Shown piece after piece: positions 8,486 to 16,900 of a DNA stretch of 64,000 bases. Position numbers and translations under genes: made by a program. The notes under the pieces were generated by a model that worked only from the letters and a program-made list of their open reading frames with translations, had not been told where the DNA came from and made no database searches. The stretch lies in assembly GCF_002441855.2 (NCBI RefSeq), contig NZ_CP029487.1:62001-126000 (forward strand), given 5' to 3'. This DNA is from Eubacterium maltosivorans (GTDB lineage: Bacteria > Bacillota > Clostridia > Eubacteriales > Eubacteriaceae). Within the stretch, counting starts at the first letter, position 1. The number at the start of each line of letters is the position of its first letter.

Positions 8486-9440
8486 CGAAAAAATATCCTT
8501 TGTGATTCCCTGCTACCGCTCAGAGGATACCATCGAAGCAGTGGTGCGGGATATTGATGAGACCGTCAGGCAACGGCCAGGCTATGATTATGAGGTCATT
8601 CTGGTCAATGACTGCTCGCCGGACAATACCTATGAGGTATTAATGCGCCTGGCAGACACAAACCCAAGAGTGCGGGTCGTGAACCTGGCCCGGAATTTTG
8701 GGCAGGCATCCGCCATTATGGCGGGCTACCACTATGTGACCGGCGACCTGGTCATTAATCTGGACGACGACGGGCAGACAGACCCTAAGGAATTCTATAA
8801 GCTGGTGGACCGGGTGCACGAGGGCGATGATGTGGTTTACGCCAAATATCCGGAAAAAAAGCACAGTGCTTTCAGAAACTTTGGCTCCAAAGTCAATGAT
8901 ATGATGGCAGACGCGTTGATCGGAAAGCCCAGACACCTGGTTTTTACCAGTTATTTTTGTGCAAGACGTTTTGTCATCGATGAGGTGCTGCGGTATGACA
9001 AGCCCTTTCCTTATATCGACGGGCTGCTCATGCGGGTTACCAAGCGGGTGAGCGCTGTGGAGATTCCCCATAAGGAGCGAGAGACAGGGGAGTCTGGCTA
9101 TACCATCGGCAAGCTTTTTTCACTTTGGCTGGACGGCTTCACAGCCTTTTCGGTCAAGCCTCTGCGGATCGCGACGGTTTTGGGCTTCTTGATCGCCATG
9201 GTGGGGTTTGTCTACGGCGTTTACACAATTGTTCTGCAATTTATTGAACCGAGCGAGGTCACGGGCTGGGCGTCGCTGATGGCGGCCACAGTCTTTCTGG
9301 GCGGCATGATCATGGTCATGCTGGGGCTTGTGGGTGAGTACATCGGCCGTATTTACATCAGCCAGAACAACGCGCCGCAGTATGTGGTGCGGAACACATT
9401 AAATATTGAGGATGGGAAAAATGGAAAAGATACGCGTTAA
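8475..9440 (+). CDS. Family 2 glycosyltransferase, ArnC/GtrB-like polyprenyl-phosphate transferase
   Basis: The 321-residue protein starts with a GT-A fold (SFVIPCYRSEDTI, VNDCSPDNT, VNLARNFGQ) and a metal-binding NLDDDGQTDP motif at about residues 95-104. It ends with two transmembrane segments around residues 230-255 and 267-290, the last leading to GEYIGRIY. This layout matches enzymes that move a sugar from a nucleotide onto undecaprenyl phosphate (ArnC, GtrB, CsbB, DPM1-like). It probably loads the amino sugar onto the lipid carrier at the inner face of the membrane. It overlaps both neighbours, consistent with coupled translation. Confidence 0.9.
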   Translation: MSISEKISFVIPCYRSEDTIEAVVRDIDETVRQRPGYDYEVILVNDCSPDNTYEVLMRLADTNPRVRVVNLARNFGQASAIMAGYHYVTGDLVINLDDDGQTDPKEFYKLVDRVHEGDDVVYAKYPEKKHSAFRNFGSKVNDMMADALIGKPRHLVFTSYFCARRFVIDEVLRYDKPFPYIDGLLMRVTKRVSAVEIPHKERETGESGYTIGKLFSLWLDGFTAFSVKPLRIATVLGFLIAMVGFVYGVYTIVLQFIEPSEVTGWASLMAATVFLGGMIMVMLGLVGEYIGRIYISQNNAPQYVVRNTLNIEDGKNGKDTR

Positions 9441-9768
9441 GGATTTTGTTTTTCTCCACGCCCTTTTACTGGTTTATTCTTTCTCATCCGTCTGCTCGAA
9501 GGCAGCTGCGGCTCAGACGTTTCTGTCCCTTCATTTTTTTATTTATTATGGTCTGGTGCTGGTGATACTGGCAGTTTACGCGCTGCTGTGGCAGCAGGTG
9601 CTTAAGCGGATGCCGCTGACGGTGGCCTTTGCGAACAAAGCGGTGGTGATCATCTGGGGCATTGTCTGGGGCATGCTCTTTTTTGGTGAGACCCTTCGGA
9701 TTTCCATGGTCGTCGGGTCTGTTATCATCATTGCTGGCATTTATCTGGTGGTGAGTGACGATGAATAA
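9421..9768 (+). CDS. SMR/EamA-type small membrane protein, first flippase-like subunit
   Basis: The 115-residue protein has four hydrophobic helices and the KAVVIIWGIVWGMLFFGE pattern of the small multidrug resistance/EamA fold. I chose ATG 9421, which has GAGG nine bases upstream and overlaps the glycosyltransferase end. In Gram-negative bacteria, ArnE and ArnF are a pair of such proteins thought to flip undecaprenyl-phosphate-aminoarabinose. Here a second SMR-like protein follows at once, so the pair plausibly flips the lipid-linked sugar. Substrate is inference. Confidence 0.78.
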   Translation: MEKIRVKDFVFLHALLLVYSFSSVCSKAAAAQTFLSLHFFIYYGLVLVILAVYALLWQQVLKRMPLTVAFANKAVVIIWGIVWGMLFFGETLRISMVVGSVIIIAGIYLVVSDDE

Positions 9769-10108
9769 TATGCTTTTTTATACCATTTTGTTTCTGGTCT
9801 CTGTGTTTATATCGTCTGTTTCCCAGATTATTTTGAAAAAGAGTGCGGAGGTTAAGTACGCGAGCCTTATTCGGGAGTACCTGAACCCTATGGTTATTAC
9901 CGCTTATACCATTTTTCTGGCGTCTACCCTGCTGACCACCTTTGCCTATAAAGAGGTTCCGCTGTCGCTGGGGCCGGTGCTTGAGGCCACAGGCTATATC
10001 TATGTGGCGGTGTTGGGAACCCTCATTTTAAAGGAAAAGCTGAGCCGGAGAAAAATCATCGGCAATGTGCTGATTATTGCGGGGATTATGGTTTTTGCGT
10101 TGTTTTAA
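9761..10108 (+). CDS. SMR/EamA-type small membrane protein, second flippase-like subunit
   Basis: The 115-residue protein also has four membrane helices, with QIILKKSAEV in the first loop, PLSLGPVLEATGYIYVAVLG in the third helix region, and LKEKLSRRKIIG before the last helix. It overlaps the upstream SMR gene by 8 bases. An in-frame GTG at 9755 is an alternative start. The two proteins differ enough that a heterodimer is likely, as for ArnE/ArnF or EbrAB. Function as a lipid-linked sugar flippase is inferred from the neighbouring GT2 and GT-C-like genes. Confidence 0.78.
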   Translation: MNNMLFYTILFLVSVFISSVSQIILKKSAEVKYASLIREYLNPMVITAYTIFLASTLLTTFAYKEVPLSLGPVLEATGYIYVAVLGTLILKEKLSRRKIIGNVLIIAGIMVFALF

Positions 10109-10123
10109 GCGAGGAGGTAATGG

Positions 10124-10297
10124 ATGAAAAAAATATTGACAGTACTGCTGGTTTTAACGCTGCTCTACATTGCGGTGCCTTTTTTGTTCAAAACAGGAAA
10201 TTTTGTGCTGAACGGCGCGCTTGTACTGGCGACCGCGGCGTTTCTGGCATTCTGGTGCAGCCTGGTATTCACAAAGGAGGAACAGGATGTGGACTAA
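10124..10297 (+). CDS. Small two-helix membrane protein, unknown function
   Basis: This 57-codon reading frame starts at an ATG with GAGGAGG 5-10 bases upstream and ends 11 bases inside the next gene. It encodes two hydrophobic stretches (residues about 4-22 and 29-47) joined by a short FKTGNFVLNG turn, with an acidic tail. Its position in an operon with overlapping starts and a good ribosome binding site argue that it is real. It may be an accessory subunit of the flippase or transferase. I do not recognise a family. Confidence 0.7.
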   Translation: MKKILTVLLVLTLLYIAVPFLFKTGNFVLNGALVLATAAFLAFWCSLVFTKEEQDVD

Positions 10298-11645
10298 AGC
10301 CTTTTTTAAAACCTATCAGCGGGAAATTTTCTTTGTTTTGTTCTGCTTCTTTTTTTATTTTGCCTGGTCGCAGCTGATTCCCTATAATAATGCGCCGGAT
10401 GAGGATATGCGGTACGATATTGCCCATTTTATTTTTAAGAATGGCGTACTGCCACTTGGCAATGAACCGGAAATTGTCAATCCCCTCTGGGGACAGTCTT
10501 ACGCTTATCAGCCAATTTTTGCCTACCAGATCGCGGCGGTGTTTATGCACGCGGGCGCGCTTTTCGGCATGGCTGAGGATCAGCTCTACCTCGCGGCCCG
10601 TTTTGCCAATACGCTTATCGCCACAGGTACAGTGGTGCTGGTGCTGGCCATTGGAAGAAAGTGCTTTGTTGGAAAAGGCATTTACCTTTTCGCGGCGCTT
10701 ATCTGCCTTCTGCCGCAGTTTGTTTTTATTTCCTCCTATGTGAATAATGACACGCTGGCGTTGTTTTCCACAGCGCTGATCCTTTATTCGTGGATATTGG
10801 GCATGAAACGCCACTGGGATTTAAAAAGCTGCGCGGTGATGGCTGTGGGGCTTTCACTATGTTTTTTGTCCTATTACAACGCTTACGGTTTTATTCTGTG
10901 CAGTGTGGTTCTGTACGCAGGAGATTACCTGATAAACCGTAAAAAATGGCCGCTCAAAAGGTTTCTGGGTCTGGGTTTGGCCATTATTGGGATCTGTGCT
11001 GTGCTGGCAGGCTGGTGGTTTGTGAGAAGCGCCCTGCTGCACGACGGCGATTTTTTAGGCATGCGGACAAGCGCCGCGCTGGCAGAGCAGCTGGCCCAGC
11101 CGGCCTATAAGCCTTCGCAGCACGTAACGCCCATGAGCTCAGGCTATTCGATTCTGCAAATGCTGTTTACCTCCTATCAAAATATGGATAAGGTGAGCCC
11201 GCCCTGGGTTTTTGTGACCTATATCAGCTTTTTGGGGAACTTTGGTTTTATGAGTATTCCCATGTCAAAGATTGCCTATGTTGTTCTGACCGGTATCTTT
11301 GGTGTAGGGGGCGTCGGCTTTTTGCTGTGGTGGTTTAAAAAAGCGCGGAAGGAAGAGGGCGCCCGCGGCCATTTATGGACAGCCACGCTGATACTGGCGA
11401 TTCTGCTGCCCATTGGTTTGAGCATATGGTATTCTTATTCGTCGGATTACCAGCCTCAGGGGCGCTATGTGATCACTGCGCTCATTCCACTCATGTACTT
11501 TCTGTCAAAGGGTCTGGTGTGGGTGGAAAATGCGCTGCGGTCCAAAGGATTTGCCGTACCAGTAACACTTTTGACGATTTTTGCTGAGATAGTGGTGGTT
11601 TTTTACGCATTCTGCGGCAATCTGGCGGCAGCGGTGCTTTCCTGA
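10287..11645 (+). CDS. Multi-spanning GT-C type glycosyltransferase-like membrane protein
   Basis: The 452-residue protein starts at ATG 10287, preceded by AAAGGAGG at an ideal distance. It has about ten to eleven membrane segments. After the first helix comes NNAPDEDMRYD (about residues 34-44), an acidic motif in the first extracytoplasmic loop as found in PMT/ArnT/DUF2142-type transferases that use polyprenyl-phosphate sugars. A later extracytoplasmic stretch contains PQGRYVI, also common in these families. It probably transfers the flipped sugar onto a cell-surface glycan, teichoic acid or protein. It ends the operon, with no clear terminator before the next promoter. Confidence 0.78.
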   Translation: MWTKAFFKTYQREIFFVLFCFFFYFAWSQLIPYNNAPDEDMRYDIAHFIFKNGVLPLGNEPEIVNPLWGQSYAYQPIFAYQIAAVFMHAGALFGMAEDQLYLAARFANTLIATGTVVLVLAIGRKCFVGKGIYLFAALICLLPQFVFISSYVNNDTLALFSTALILYSWILGMKRHWDLKSCAVMAVGLSLCFLSYYNAYGFILCSVVLYAGDYLINRKKWPLKRFLGLGLAIIGICAVLAGWWFVRSALLHDGDFLGMRTSAALAEQLAQPAYKPSQHVTPMSSGYSILQMLFTSYQNMDKVSPPWVFVTYISFLGNFGFMSIPMSKIAYVVLTGIFGVGGVGFLLWWFKKARKEEGARGHLWTATLILAILLPIGLSIWYSYSSDYQPQGRYVITALIPLMYFLSKGLVWVENALRSKGFAVPVTLLTIFAEIVVVFYAFCGNLAAAVLS

Positions 11646-11668
11646 CAAGCGCCGCCACTTTACAGGTG

Positions 11669-11677
11669 TGATATAAT
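11669..11677 (+). promoter_or_regulatory. Extended -10 promoter for the nitroreductase gene
   Basis: TGATATAAT lies 57 bases before the chosen ATG. No 17-base-spaced -35 consensus is present. Confidence 0.5.
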
Positions 11678-11733
11678 AATGTTAGGGTGAAATAAAAGAA
11701 GCCCAATAGGATAATAAAATGATGGAGGTAACA

Positions 11734-12300
11734 ATGGAAACAATTCAGATGATCTCAAATCCGACTATGAGCAGTATTTTAAACCGCCGGAGTATCCGGA
11801 AATACAAGCAGGAGTCTGTTGGAATGAGCGAGCTGGCAACCATTATGGAGGCCGCCCTTCAGGCCCCAACAGGACGGAACGAGCAGTCCTGCGATATTAT
11901 CATGGTTCAGGACAAGGACCTGCTAACGGAAATGAACGCTGGCTTTAAGGCCTACGCCAACGAGCATGGCAGCCGCTATGATCTGTCCGCGGACAATTAT
12001 TCAGTTTATTACCACGCGCCGGCCTTTGCTTTTATTGTGGGCGATACCGCGAATAAATGGCGCTATGTGGACGGCGGCATTGTGGTTGAAAACATGGCGC
12101 TGGCAGCGGAATCCATGGGTGTGGGCACTTGTATTATCGGCATGATTTTAGACTATATGACCAGCGAGGACGGCGCGGCCATGATGAAAAAGATCGGCGC
12201 GCCTGAAGGCTATGAGTTTATCATCGGTCTGGCTCTGGGCTATCCGGATGAAGCGCCGGAAGCGAAGCCGAGGGATGGCTCGAAGGTACGCTTTCTGTAA
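11734..12300 (+). CDS. Nitroreductase family protein (FMN-dependent)
   Basis: The 188-residue protein begins with the family hallmark NRRSIRKYKQESV, has APTGRNEQ (FMN phosphate region) and DGGIVVENMALAAESMGVG in the second half, then IIGLALGYPDE. These enzymes are FMN dimers that reduce nitro groups, quinones or other acceptors with NAD(P)H. I chose ATG 11734 because GGAGGT lies four bases upstream; ATGs at 11719 and 11722 would place that site inside the coding region. It has its own promoter and a terminator just after, so it is probably monocistronic. Physiological substrate unknown. Confidence 0.9.
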   Translation: METIQMISNPTMSSILNRRSIRKYKQESVGMSELATIMEAALQAPTGRNEQSCDIIMVQDKDLLTEMNAGFKAYANEHGSRYDLSADNYSVYYHAPAFAFIVGDTANKWRYVDGGIVVENMALAAESMGVGTCIIGMILDYMTSEDGAAMMKKIGAPEGYEFIIGLALGYPDEAPEAKPRDGSKVRFL

Positions 12301-12320
12301 TCTGATACCACATAAGGCAT

Positions 12321-12351
12321 GGGCGCTGTTTTCGGACAGCGTCCTTTTTTT
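12321..12351 (+). terminator. Terminator of the nitroreductase gene
   Basis: GGGCGCTGT and ACAGCGTCC pair around a short loop and are followed by seven T residues. Confidence 0.85.
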
Positions 12352-12459
12352 ATTGACACAGGGAAATCTTGGCAGCGCAAAGGATGTCGCTTTTTTACAA
12401 GCCGCCAGAATCTGAGATGGGTATAATAACAGATATAAAAGCGAAAGGAAAGACTTGAG

Positions 12460-13386
12460 ATGCAGAGTACTTTTTATAATGAAATTAAAACATGGATGTA
12501 CCGAAACGCGCGGCATGTGGAGTTATGCCTGTGGCAGTATTTTTTTGAAGGCGGGGATAAAAAAGCCGTTGCCGATGCGCTGTTATCCTACCAGAATGAG
12601 GACGGCGGCTTTGGCCACGCTGTGGAGCCGGACAACTGGAATCCAAATTCTACCCCCACCAGTACAGACCATGCGCTGGGGCTTTTAAGGATGATCGATT
12701 TTTACGACATGGAGCATCCGGTTTATGAGGGAATATGGAAATACCTGAATGCAGAGAAAGACCTGGCAGACTATGGCTGGCGCTTTACAGTGGAGAGCAA
12801 TAACGACTATCCCCACGCGCCATGGTGGAACTACAGCGAGGAGATGAACCGCAAGGAGTATCTTGGCCTGACGGCCAGCTTTTCAGCCTTTATCCTGAAA
12901 TACGGCGCTGCGGAGTCTTTGCTTTACCAGAAGGCTCTTAAATTCACCCACACTTTTATGAAGATGCTGACACAGGATATAAGCTACGGCGAAATGGGCC
13001 TGAGCGGCTATATAGTGCTCATCGACACGGTCAGAGAGCTTAAGCTTAGCGGCTATGACTACAGCGCCCTGGTACAGACACTGGGCAAAAAAATAAAAAA
13101 GGCCATTGGGGAGGACGAAACCATCTGGGAGCAGTACGGCGTGCGCCCGTCAAACTACATCAACAGCCCCACCAGTATCTTCTATGAAGATAATGCAGAA
13201 ATGGTGGATAAAGAACTGCAATATCTGCTGGACACTAAGCCCAAAGACGGTGTCTGGGGGATTACCTGGACCTGGTTCGACAATATGGCGCAGTACGGCG
13301 ATGCCTTTATCCTCAGTGAAAACTGGTGGAAGAGCAACTGGGCCATTATGAACACCCTGTTTCTGAGAAACTTTGGAAAGCTGTAA
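12460..13386 (+). CDS. Alpha/alpha-toroid (terpene-cyclase-fold) protein of unknown function
   Basis: The 308-residue protein has a QNEDGGFGHAVEPDNW segment at about residues 44-59. That resembles the QW-type repeats of the prenyltransferase/squalene-hopene cyclase alpha/alpha-barrel fold. Several other aromatic-rich segments (APWWNYSEEMNR, DGVWGITWTWFDN, ENWWKSNWAI) fit a repeated toroid. No DXDD cyclase motif or prenyltransferase zinc-ligand set is evident, so a terpene cyclase reaction cannot be claimed. It lacks a signal peptide. TATAAT at 12422 is a likely -10. A terminator follows. Function unknown; fold assignment moderate. Confidence 0.7.
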   Translation: MQSTFYNEIKTWMYRNARHVELCLWQYFFEGGDKKAVADALLSYQNEDGGFGHAVEPDNWNPNSTPTSTDHALGLLRMIDFYDMEHPVYEGIWKYLNAEKDLADYGWRFTVESNNDYPHAPWWNYSEEMNRKEYLGLTASFSAFILKYGAAESLLYQKALKFTHTFMKMLTQDISYGEMGLSGYIVLIDTVRELKLSGYDYSALVQTLGKKIKKAIGEDETIWEQYGVRPSNYINSPTSIFYEDNAEMVDKELQYLLDTKPKDGVWGITWTWFDNMAQYGDAFILSENWWKSNWAIMNTLFLRNFGKL

Positions 13387-13395
13387 AGTGGGCAT

Positions 13396-13430
13396 AAAAA
13401 ACGGCACGCGCTAAAAGCGGTGCCGTTTTT
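13396..13430. terminator. Bidirectional terminator between convergent genes
   Basis: AAAAACGGCAC and GTGCCGTTTTT form a stem with A and T runs on either side, serving the toroid gene (+) and the dehydrogenase gene (-). Confidence 0.85.
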
Positions 13431-13438
13431 GTGGTTTT

Positions 13439-14482
13439 TTAGAAAAATTCATCCACATAATATTGGATCGGATAGGTCATATATTCGACGGGTTTCATTT
13501 TTTCAACGGTAACATAACCGGCAGGCGCGTTCAGCAGGGCCGGAATCCGGTTGACAACTGTGGCGCAGGTGTGTTCTACTGTGGCTGGTTTTTCCACATA
13601 GAAGGTGGTATCCGGTTCTCCGAAAATTTTCCAGTCACACATATCACCGTCGTTAGGTCCGTAAACCTTGCCGATACACTGCGTTTCGATCACTGGTCCC
13701 TGGAAGGTCTCGGTAGTGACCACAGAGCTCATGCCTATGGCATTGCCGCGCTTAATGGTTTCGCCCAGAGTTTCGGAATAAACATCCTCATCAGAGAAGA
13801 AGGGGACGTTTTTCTGAGTCTGAGACTTGATGGTCCATCCCATTTTAGAGCACAGCGCTTCGTTGGAGTTCCAGACGTAGGAGGGCTCAAGTGTTTTGGG
13901 ATGGGCAATCTGTTCTTCAAATTCTTCGGCGGTAAGGCCGGCTCCGTGGGCCTTGGCCAGTGCCAGGCCGTAATCTTCAACATTATAGCTCACAGCGCCC
14001 TCGATGCGGTCGATACGGTCAACACCACCTGCGACGGCGCCGATCATGTTAATCCAGAATATATCCTGCATGCCGGAGCCCGCAATGGTACAGCCGGTTT
14101 CCTTGGCAATGACATCGAGCCGGTTGGTGATGGCAGGGGAGGTATTCCAGGGGTAGATCGCTTCCTCACAGGTTGTGATGGCATTGATACCGCGCTTCGC
14201 TACTTTTTCGAGGGCTTCCTCCATATCGTCCATAAAGCTGAACATGGTCACAATGGCGACATTTGCGTCGGTATTGTCTAAAACCGCATCGGCATCATCG
14301 CTGATGGTGACGCCCAGTTTTACGCCAAGTTCGGCAAAATCACCGATATCCATTCCCACAACATCCGGGTTAACATCGATGGCGCCCACAATTTCTGCGC
14401 CTTTTTCATATAAATAGCGGATGATGACCTTGGCCATCTTGCCGCAGCCGTATTGAACCACACGGACTTTTTCTCTAAACAT
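13439..14482 (-). CDS. 2,4-diaminopentanoate dehydrogenase-like NAD(P)-dependent enzyme
   Basis: From the ATG at 14482 (347 residues; GAGG nine bases upstream) the protein starts [19 protein letters not shown], a Rossmann nucleotide-binding segment. It continues with [17 protein letters not shown] and [10 protein letters not shown], as in the dihydrodipicolinate-reductase-like family that includes 2,4-diaminopentanoate dehydrogenase of ornithine fermentation. The other ornithine-pathway genes (aminomutase, AKP thiolase) are absent here, so the true substrate may be another amino acid. A 71-residue N-terminal extension is open but hydrophobic, arginine-rich and overlaps the divergent promoter, so I rejected it. 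Transcribed divergently from a D-2-hydroxyacid dehydrogenase. Confidence 0.8.
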   Translation of the reverse strand: MFREKVRVVQYGCGKMAKVIIRYLYEKGAEIVGAIDVNPDVVGMDIGDFAELGVKLGVTISDDADAVLDNTDANVAIVTMFSFMDDMEEALEKVAKRGINAITTCEEAIYPWNTSPAITNRLDVIAKETGCTIAGSGMQDIFWINMIGAVAGGVDRIDRIEGAVSYNVEDYGLALAKAHGAGLTAEEFEEQIAHPKTLEPSYVWNSNEALCSKMGWTIKSQTQKNVPFFSDEDVYSETLGETIKRGNAIGMSSVVTTETFQGPVIETQCIGKVYGPNDGDMCDWKIFGEPDTTFYVEKPATVEHTCATVVNRIPALLNAPAGYVTVEKMKPVEYMTYPIQYYVDEFF

Positions 14483-14596
14483 TGGCTTAAACCTCTTTTC
14501 TTTGAATTTACAGGTTTCCCTGCGTGCATCTTCTTTTAGAAATATACCCAAAACCAAAGGATTAAACAGGGGCTTAAAAAACCTAAGGAACGCACC

Positions 14597-14625
14597 TTGA
14601 AAATACCGGCAGAAACCGTTACAAT
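14597..14625 (+). promoter_or_regulatory. Sigma-A promoter of the D-2-hydroxyacid dehydrogenase gene
   Basis: TTGAAA at 14597 and TACAAT at 14620 are spaced 17 bases apart, ending 23 bases before the ATG. Confidence 0.75.
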
Positions 14626-14648
14626 GGGGAAAGAAAGGGAGCGATAAA

Positions 14649-15638
14649 ATGAAAGTCATTGTTTTAGCCGCCAGAGCGCGGATTGAGAAATACACAGATT
14701 TCAGCCAGATTCCAGAGGACTGGGAGCTCGTTTTTGCCCAGGGGATGACCGACGCCGAAATCTTAGAAAAGGCCGGTGACGCGGCATTTATTTTTGCCGA
14801 CCCGGTGCTGCCAGTCAGCGGCGGCCTGATCCGGGGCCTGCCGAATCTGAAGTTGATCCAGTCTGAGGGCGTGGGCTATAACCGGATTGATCTGGAGGCT
14901 GTCAGGGAAAAGGGTGTATATGTCTGCAATAACGCCTCCGCCAACAGTGGCGCTGTCGCTGAGCAGATCATCCTGTTGATTTTAGCGCTGCAGCGCAGGT
15001 TTATGGAGGGCGCCCGTATGGTGTATGAGGGTGGGCAGGCAGATGCCAAGCAGCAGTTTATACTGGACGGCCTCATGGAGCTGGGAGACAGCACGGTGGG
15101 CATTGTTGGCTTTGGCGCCATCGGTAAGGAGCTGGCCAGACGGCTGGACGGCTTTGGATGCCGGATGCTCTACTATAACCGCCACCGCCTGAAAGCGGAA
15201 GAGGAGGCTGAGCGGAAGGTTACCTACTGTGAGCTTGACACCCTGCTCGAAACCTCGGATATCGTGAGTGTTAATCTGCCGGTAACGCCGGAAACCACTG
15301 GCTTTATCGATTCTGAGTTTTTAAAAAAGATGAAAAAAACCGGCATTCTCATCAACACCGCCCGGGGCGAGATCATGGATCAGGATGCTGTGGCTCAGGC
15401 TCTGCTTGATGGAAGTATTGCTGGTGCTGGGATTGATACCCTCGCACCAGAGCCTTTTACGCTGAACAACCCGATTTTAAGGCTGCCTGAGGAAGTCAGG
15501 GAAAAGAAGCTGGCCGTCTCGCCCCATGTGGCGGGCACGACCTATCATGTTTTTCATAAGATGCACCGGGACAGCTGGAAGAATCTGCGCCTGGTGGCAG
15601 AGGGGAAGGAGCCGGAAAATATTGTGATCAGGCCATAA
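14649..15638 (+). CDS. D-isomer-specific 2-hydroxyacid dehydrogenase
   Basis: The 329-residue enzyme has the full family layout. There is an N-terminal substrate domain, then a NAD-binding Rossmann segment [17 protein letters not shown] with a following YYNRHR (the arginine suggests that NADP may be preferred). Catalytic motifs are NTARGEIMD (arginine), DTLAPEPF (glutamate) and SPHVAGTT (histidine), in order. Such enzymes interconvert 2-keto acids and D-2-hydroxyacids; members include D-lactate, hydroxypyruvate and phosphoglycerate dehydrogenases. No ACT domain is present, so it is not a long SerA. It is divergent from the diaminopentanoate-dehydrogenase-like gene. Exact substrate unknown. 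Confidence 0.9.
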   Translation: MKVIVLAARARIEKYTDFSQIPEDWELVFAQGMTDAEILEKAGDAAFIFADPVLPVSGGLIRGLPNLKLIQSEGVGYNRIDLEAVREKGVYVCNNASANSGAVAEQIILLILALQRRFMEGARMVYEGGQADAKQQFILDGLMELGDSTVGIVGFGAIGKELARRLDGFGCRMLYYNRHRLKAEEEAERKVTYCELDTLLETSDIVSVNLPVTPETTGFIDSEFLKKMKKTGILINTARGEIMDQDAVAQALLDGSIAGAGIDTLAPEPFTLNNPILRLPEEVREKKLAVSPHVAGTTYHVFHKMHRDSWKNLRLVAEGKEPENIVIRP

Positions 15639-15670
15639 AAAAAGCACGGCGCAAAAATGCGTCGTGCTTC
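15636..15670 (-). terminator. Hairpin terminator at left edge of repeat R1, minus orientation
   Basis: AAGCACGGCGCA and TGCGTCGTGCTT pair; the run of T follows on the minus strand. It would stop transcripts from the histidine-kinase operon after they cross repeat R1. Confidence 0.7.
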
Positions 15671-15671
15671 A

Positions 15672-15925
15672 GTTTGTCGACAAAGTCGGTCATGAGATGC
15701 AAAGAGAAAGCTTGAAGCCGTTTGGGTGGAAAATTGAAGGTTGAAAGTGGAAGGTTATGGAACGTTTTTGTTGACGCAAAAACGACTGGAACAGCGGCCG
15801 GAGGCCGCATTCAATCAAATCGGCCAACGGCTGATTTGCACCTGAACTTTCCTCTATCCACTTTTAACTTCAAAAGCTTGCTTTTTAACGCTCTGTCTCT
15901 TGATGTTAAAGTTTGTCTGCAGTCT
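15672..15925. repeat. Intergenic repeat R1 of the GTTGAAA/GTGGAAA family
   Basis: This 316-base intergenic stretch has no gene. It contains a left arm with GGTTGAAAGTGGAAGG, a GC-rich core including GCGGCCGGAGGCCGC and a broken CAGCCGTTGGC palindrome, and a right arm CTATCCACTTTTAAC followed by TTTTTAACGCTCTGTCTC and TTTGTC. It matches R3 (20.2 kb) in inverted orientation. It is bracketed by terminator hairpins pointing outwards. Confidence 0.85.
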
Positions 15926-15926
15926 G

Positions 15927-15957
15927 AGATCGGCGCAAAATTGCGCCGATCTTTTTA
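15927..15957 (+). terminator. GATCGGCGCAA-type terminator hairpin
   Basis: AGATCGGCGCAA and TTGCGCCGATCT form a 12-base perfect stem followed by TTTTT. It overlaps the last codons of the minus-strand kinase gene. The same hairpin sequence recurs throughout the window. Confidence 0.85.
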
Positions 15958-16863
15958 TGCGCGCTTCCAGTAAACGTGGATGCTGAAAAGTGATCCGTCC
16001 AGACTGGCGGAGACCTGGTGGCCCATGGTCTCTGCCAGATTTTTGACAATGGCCAGTCCAAGGCCGGTGTTCTGTCCGGTGCGCATGCGGTCGGCTGTGA
16101 AAAAGCGGTCGAAAATGGAGGCGACATCCGCCTCGGTCAGGCCGCCGGCCTCGTTTGCGAAAAGGGTGACCACGGTATTTTCCTCAGTGTACTGGCGGAT
16201 TTCAAGGCGCTGGCCGCCGTGCTTCAGGGCATTCTGAATCAGGTTGGTAAAAATGCGGGTGACCGCGCCGGCATCAGCGGCAACCTCGGGCAGGTTATCC
16301 TCAAGATCGACCGCGAGATGAACGCCCTTCTCCGTAAAATCCTCATAGAAAGCGGCCAGCAGCTCGCAGAGAATGGGGTGGAGCGCAACCGGAGAGAGGC
16401 TCAGGGGGTATTCGCCGGATTCCATGCGGGAGAGGTCGTAAAAGCCTGTGAGCAGGGTTTGCAGGGTGTGGGAGCGTTTTTCCACCACTGCCAGGTACTC
16501 GGCCCGGTCCTCAGCGGGCAGGGCAGGGTCTTTTAAAAGCTGGGTGTAGCCAAGAATGGCCGTCAGCGGCGTTCTCAGGTCATGGGAGATGTTGGCGATC
16601 TGCTGCCGCAGCGCCTTTTCCCGCCGCAGGGATTCCACCTGAACGGCCTGCTTCTCGTCCATCAGGGCATTGATTTCATGAACCAGCGCCTCAAGGGGAC
16701 GCCCGGGCGCGGGCAGGGTCAGGCGTTTGTTGGGCGTGTCTTTGCCGGAGCGGCTGATGGTGCGCAGGTCATCCCTGAGCCTTTTGAGGCTTTGGCGCTC
16801 AAGCAGCAAAAGAGCCAGTAAAACGGCCGACAGGGCCATAAAAAAGACGAGTATCAGGAACAT
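15955..16863 (-). CDS. Sensor histidine kinase paired with a BcrAB-like ABC exporter
   Basis: From ATG 16863 (302 residues; AAAGGAG nine bases upstream) the protein has a single N-terminal membrane helix and no large extracellular domain. A HisKA motif NISHDLRTPLTA follows with phospho-accepting His about 94, then an N-box NLIQNALKHG and a G-box NTGLGLAIVKNL. Small kinases with almost no extracytoplasmic part next to ABC exporters usually sense peptide antibiotics or envelope stress through the transporter (BceS/BcrS-like, established for such modules). The order on the minus strand is response regulator, ATPase, permease, kinase. A longer start 12 codons upstream is less likely. Confidence 0.88.
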   Translation of the reverse strand: MFLILVFFMALSAVLLALLLLERQSLKRLRDDLRTISRSGKDTPNKRLTLPAPGRPLEALVHEINALMDEKQAVQVESLRREKALRQQIANISHDLRTPLTAILGYTQLLKDPALPAEDRAEYLAVVEKRSHTLQTLLTGFYDLSRMESGEYPLSLSPVALHPILCELLAAFYEDFTEKGVHLAVDLEDNLPEVAADAGAVTRIFTNLIQNALKHGGQRLEIRQYTEENTVVTLFANEAGGLTEADVASIFDRFFTADRMRTGQNTGLGLAIVKNLAETMGHQVSASLDGSLFSIHVYWKRA

Positions 16864-16900
16864 GTTTCTGACTCCTTTCAAAAATGTATGGAAAAGCACG

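Noticed and set aside
14483..14695. 71-residue N-terminal extension of the diaminopentanoate-dehydrogenase-like protein
   Set aside because: It is hydrophobic and basic, overlaps the divergent promoter and dehydrogenase start, and a good ribosome binding site precedes ATG 14482.
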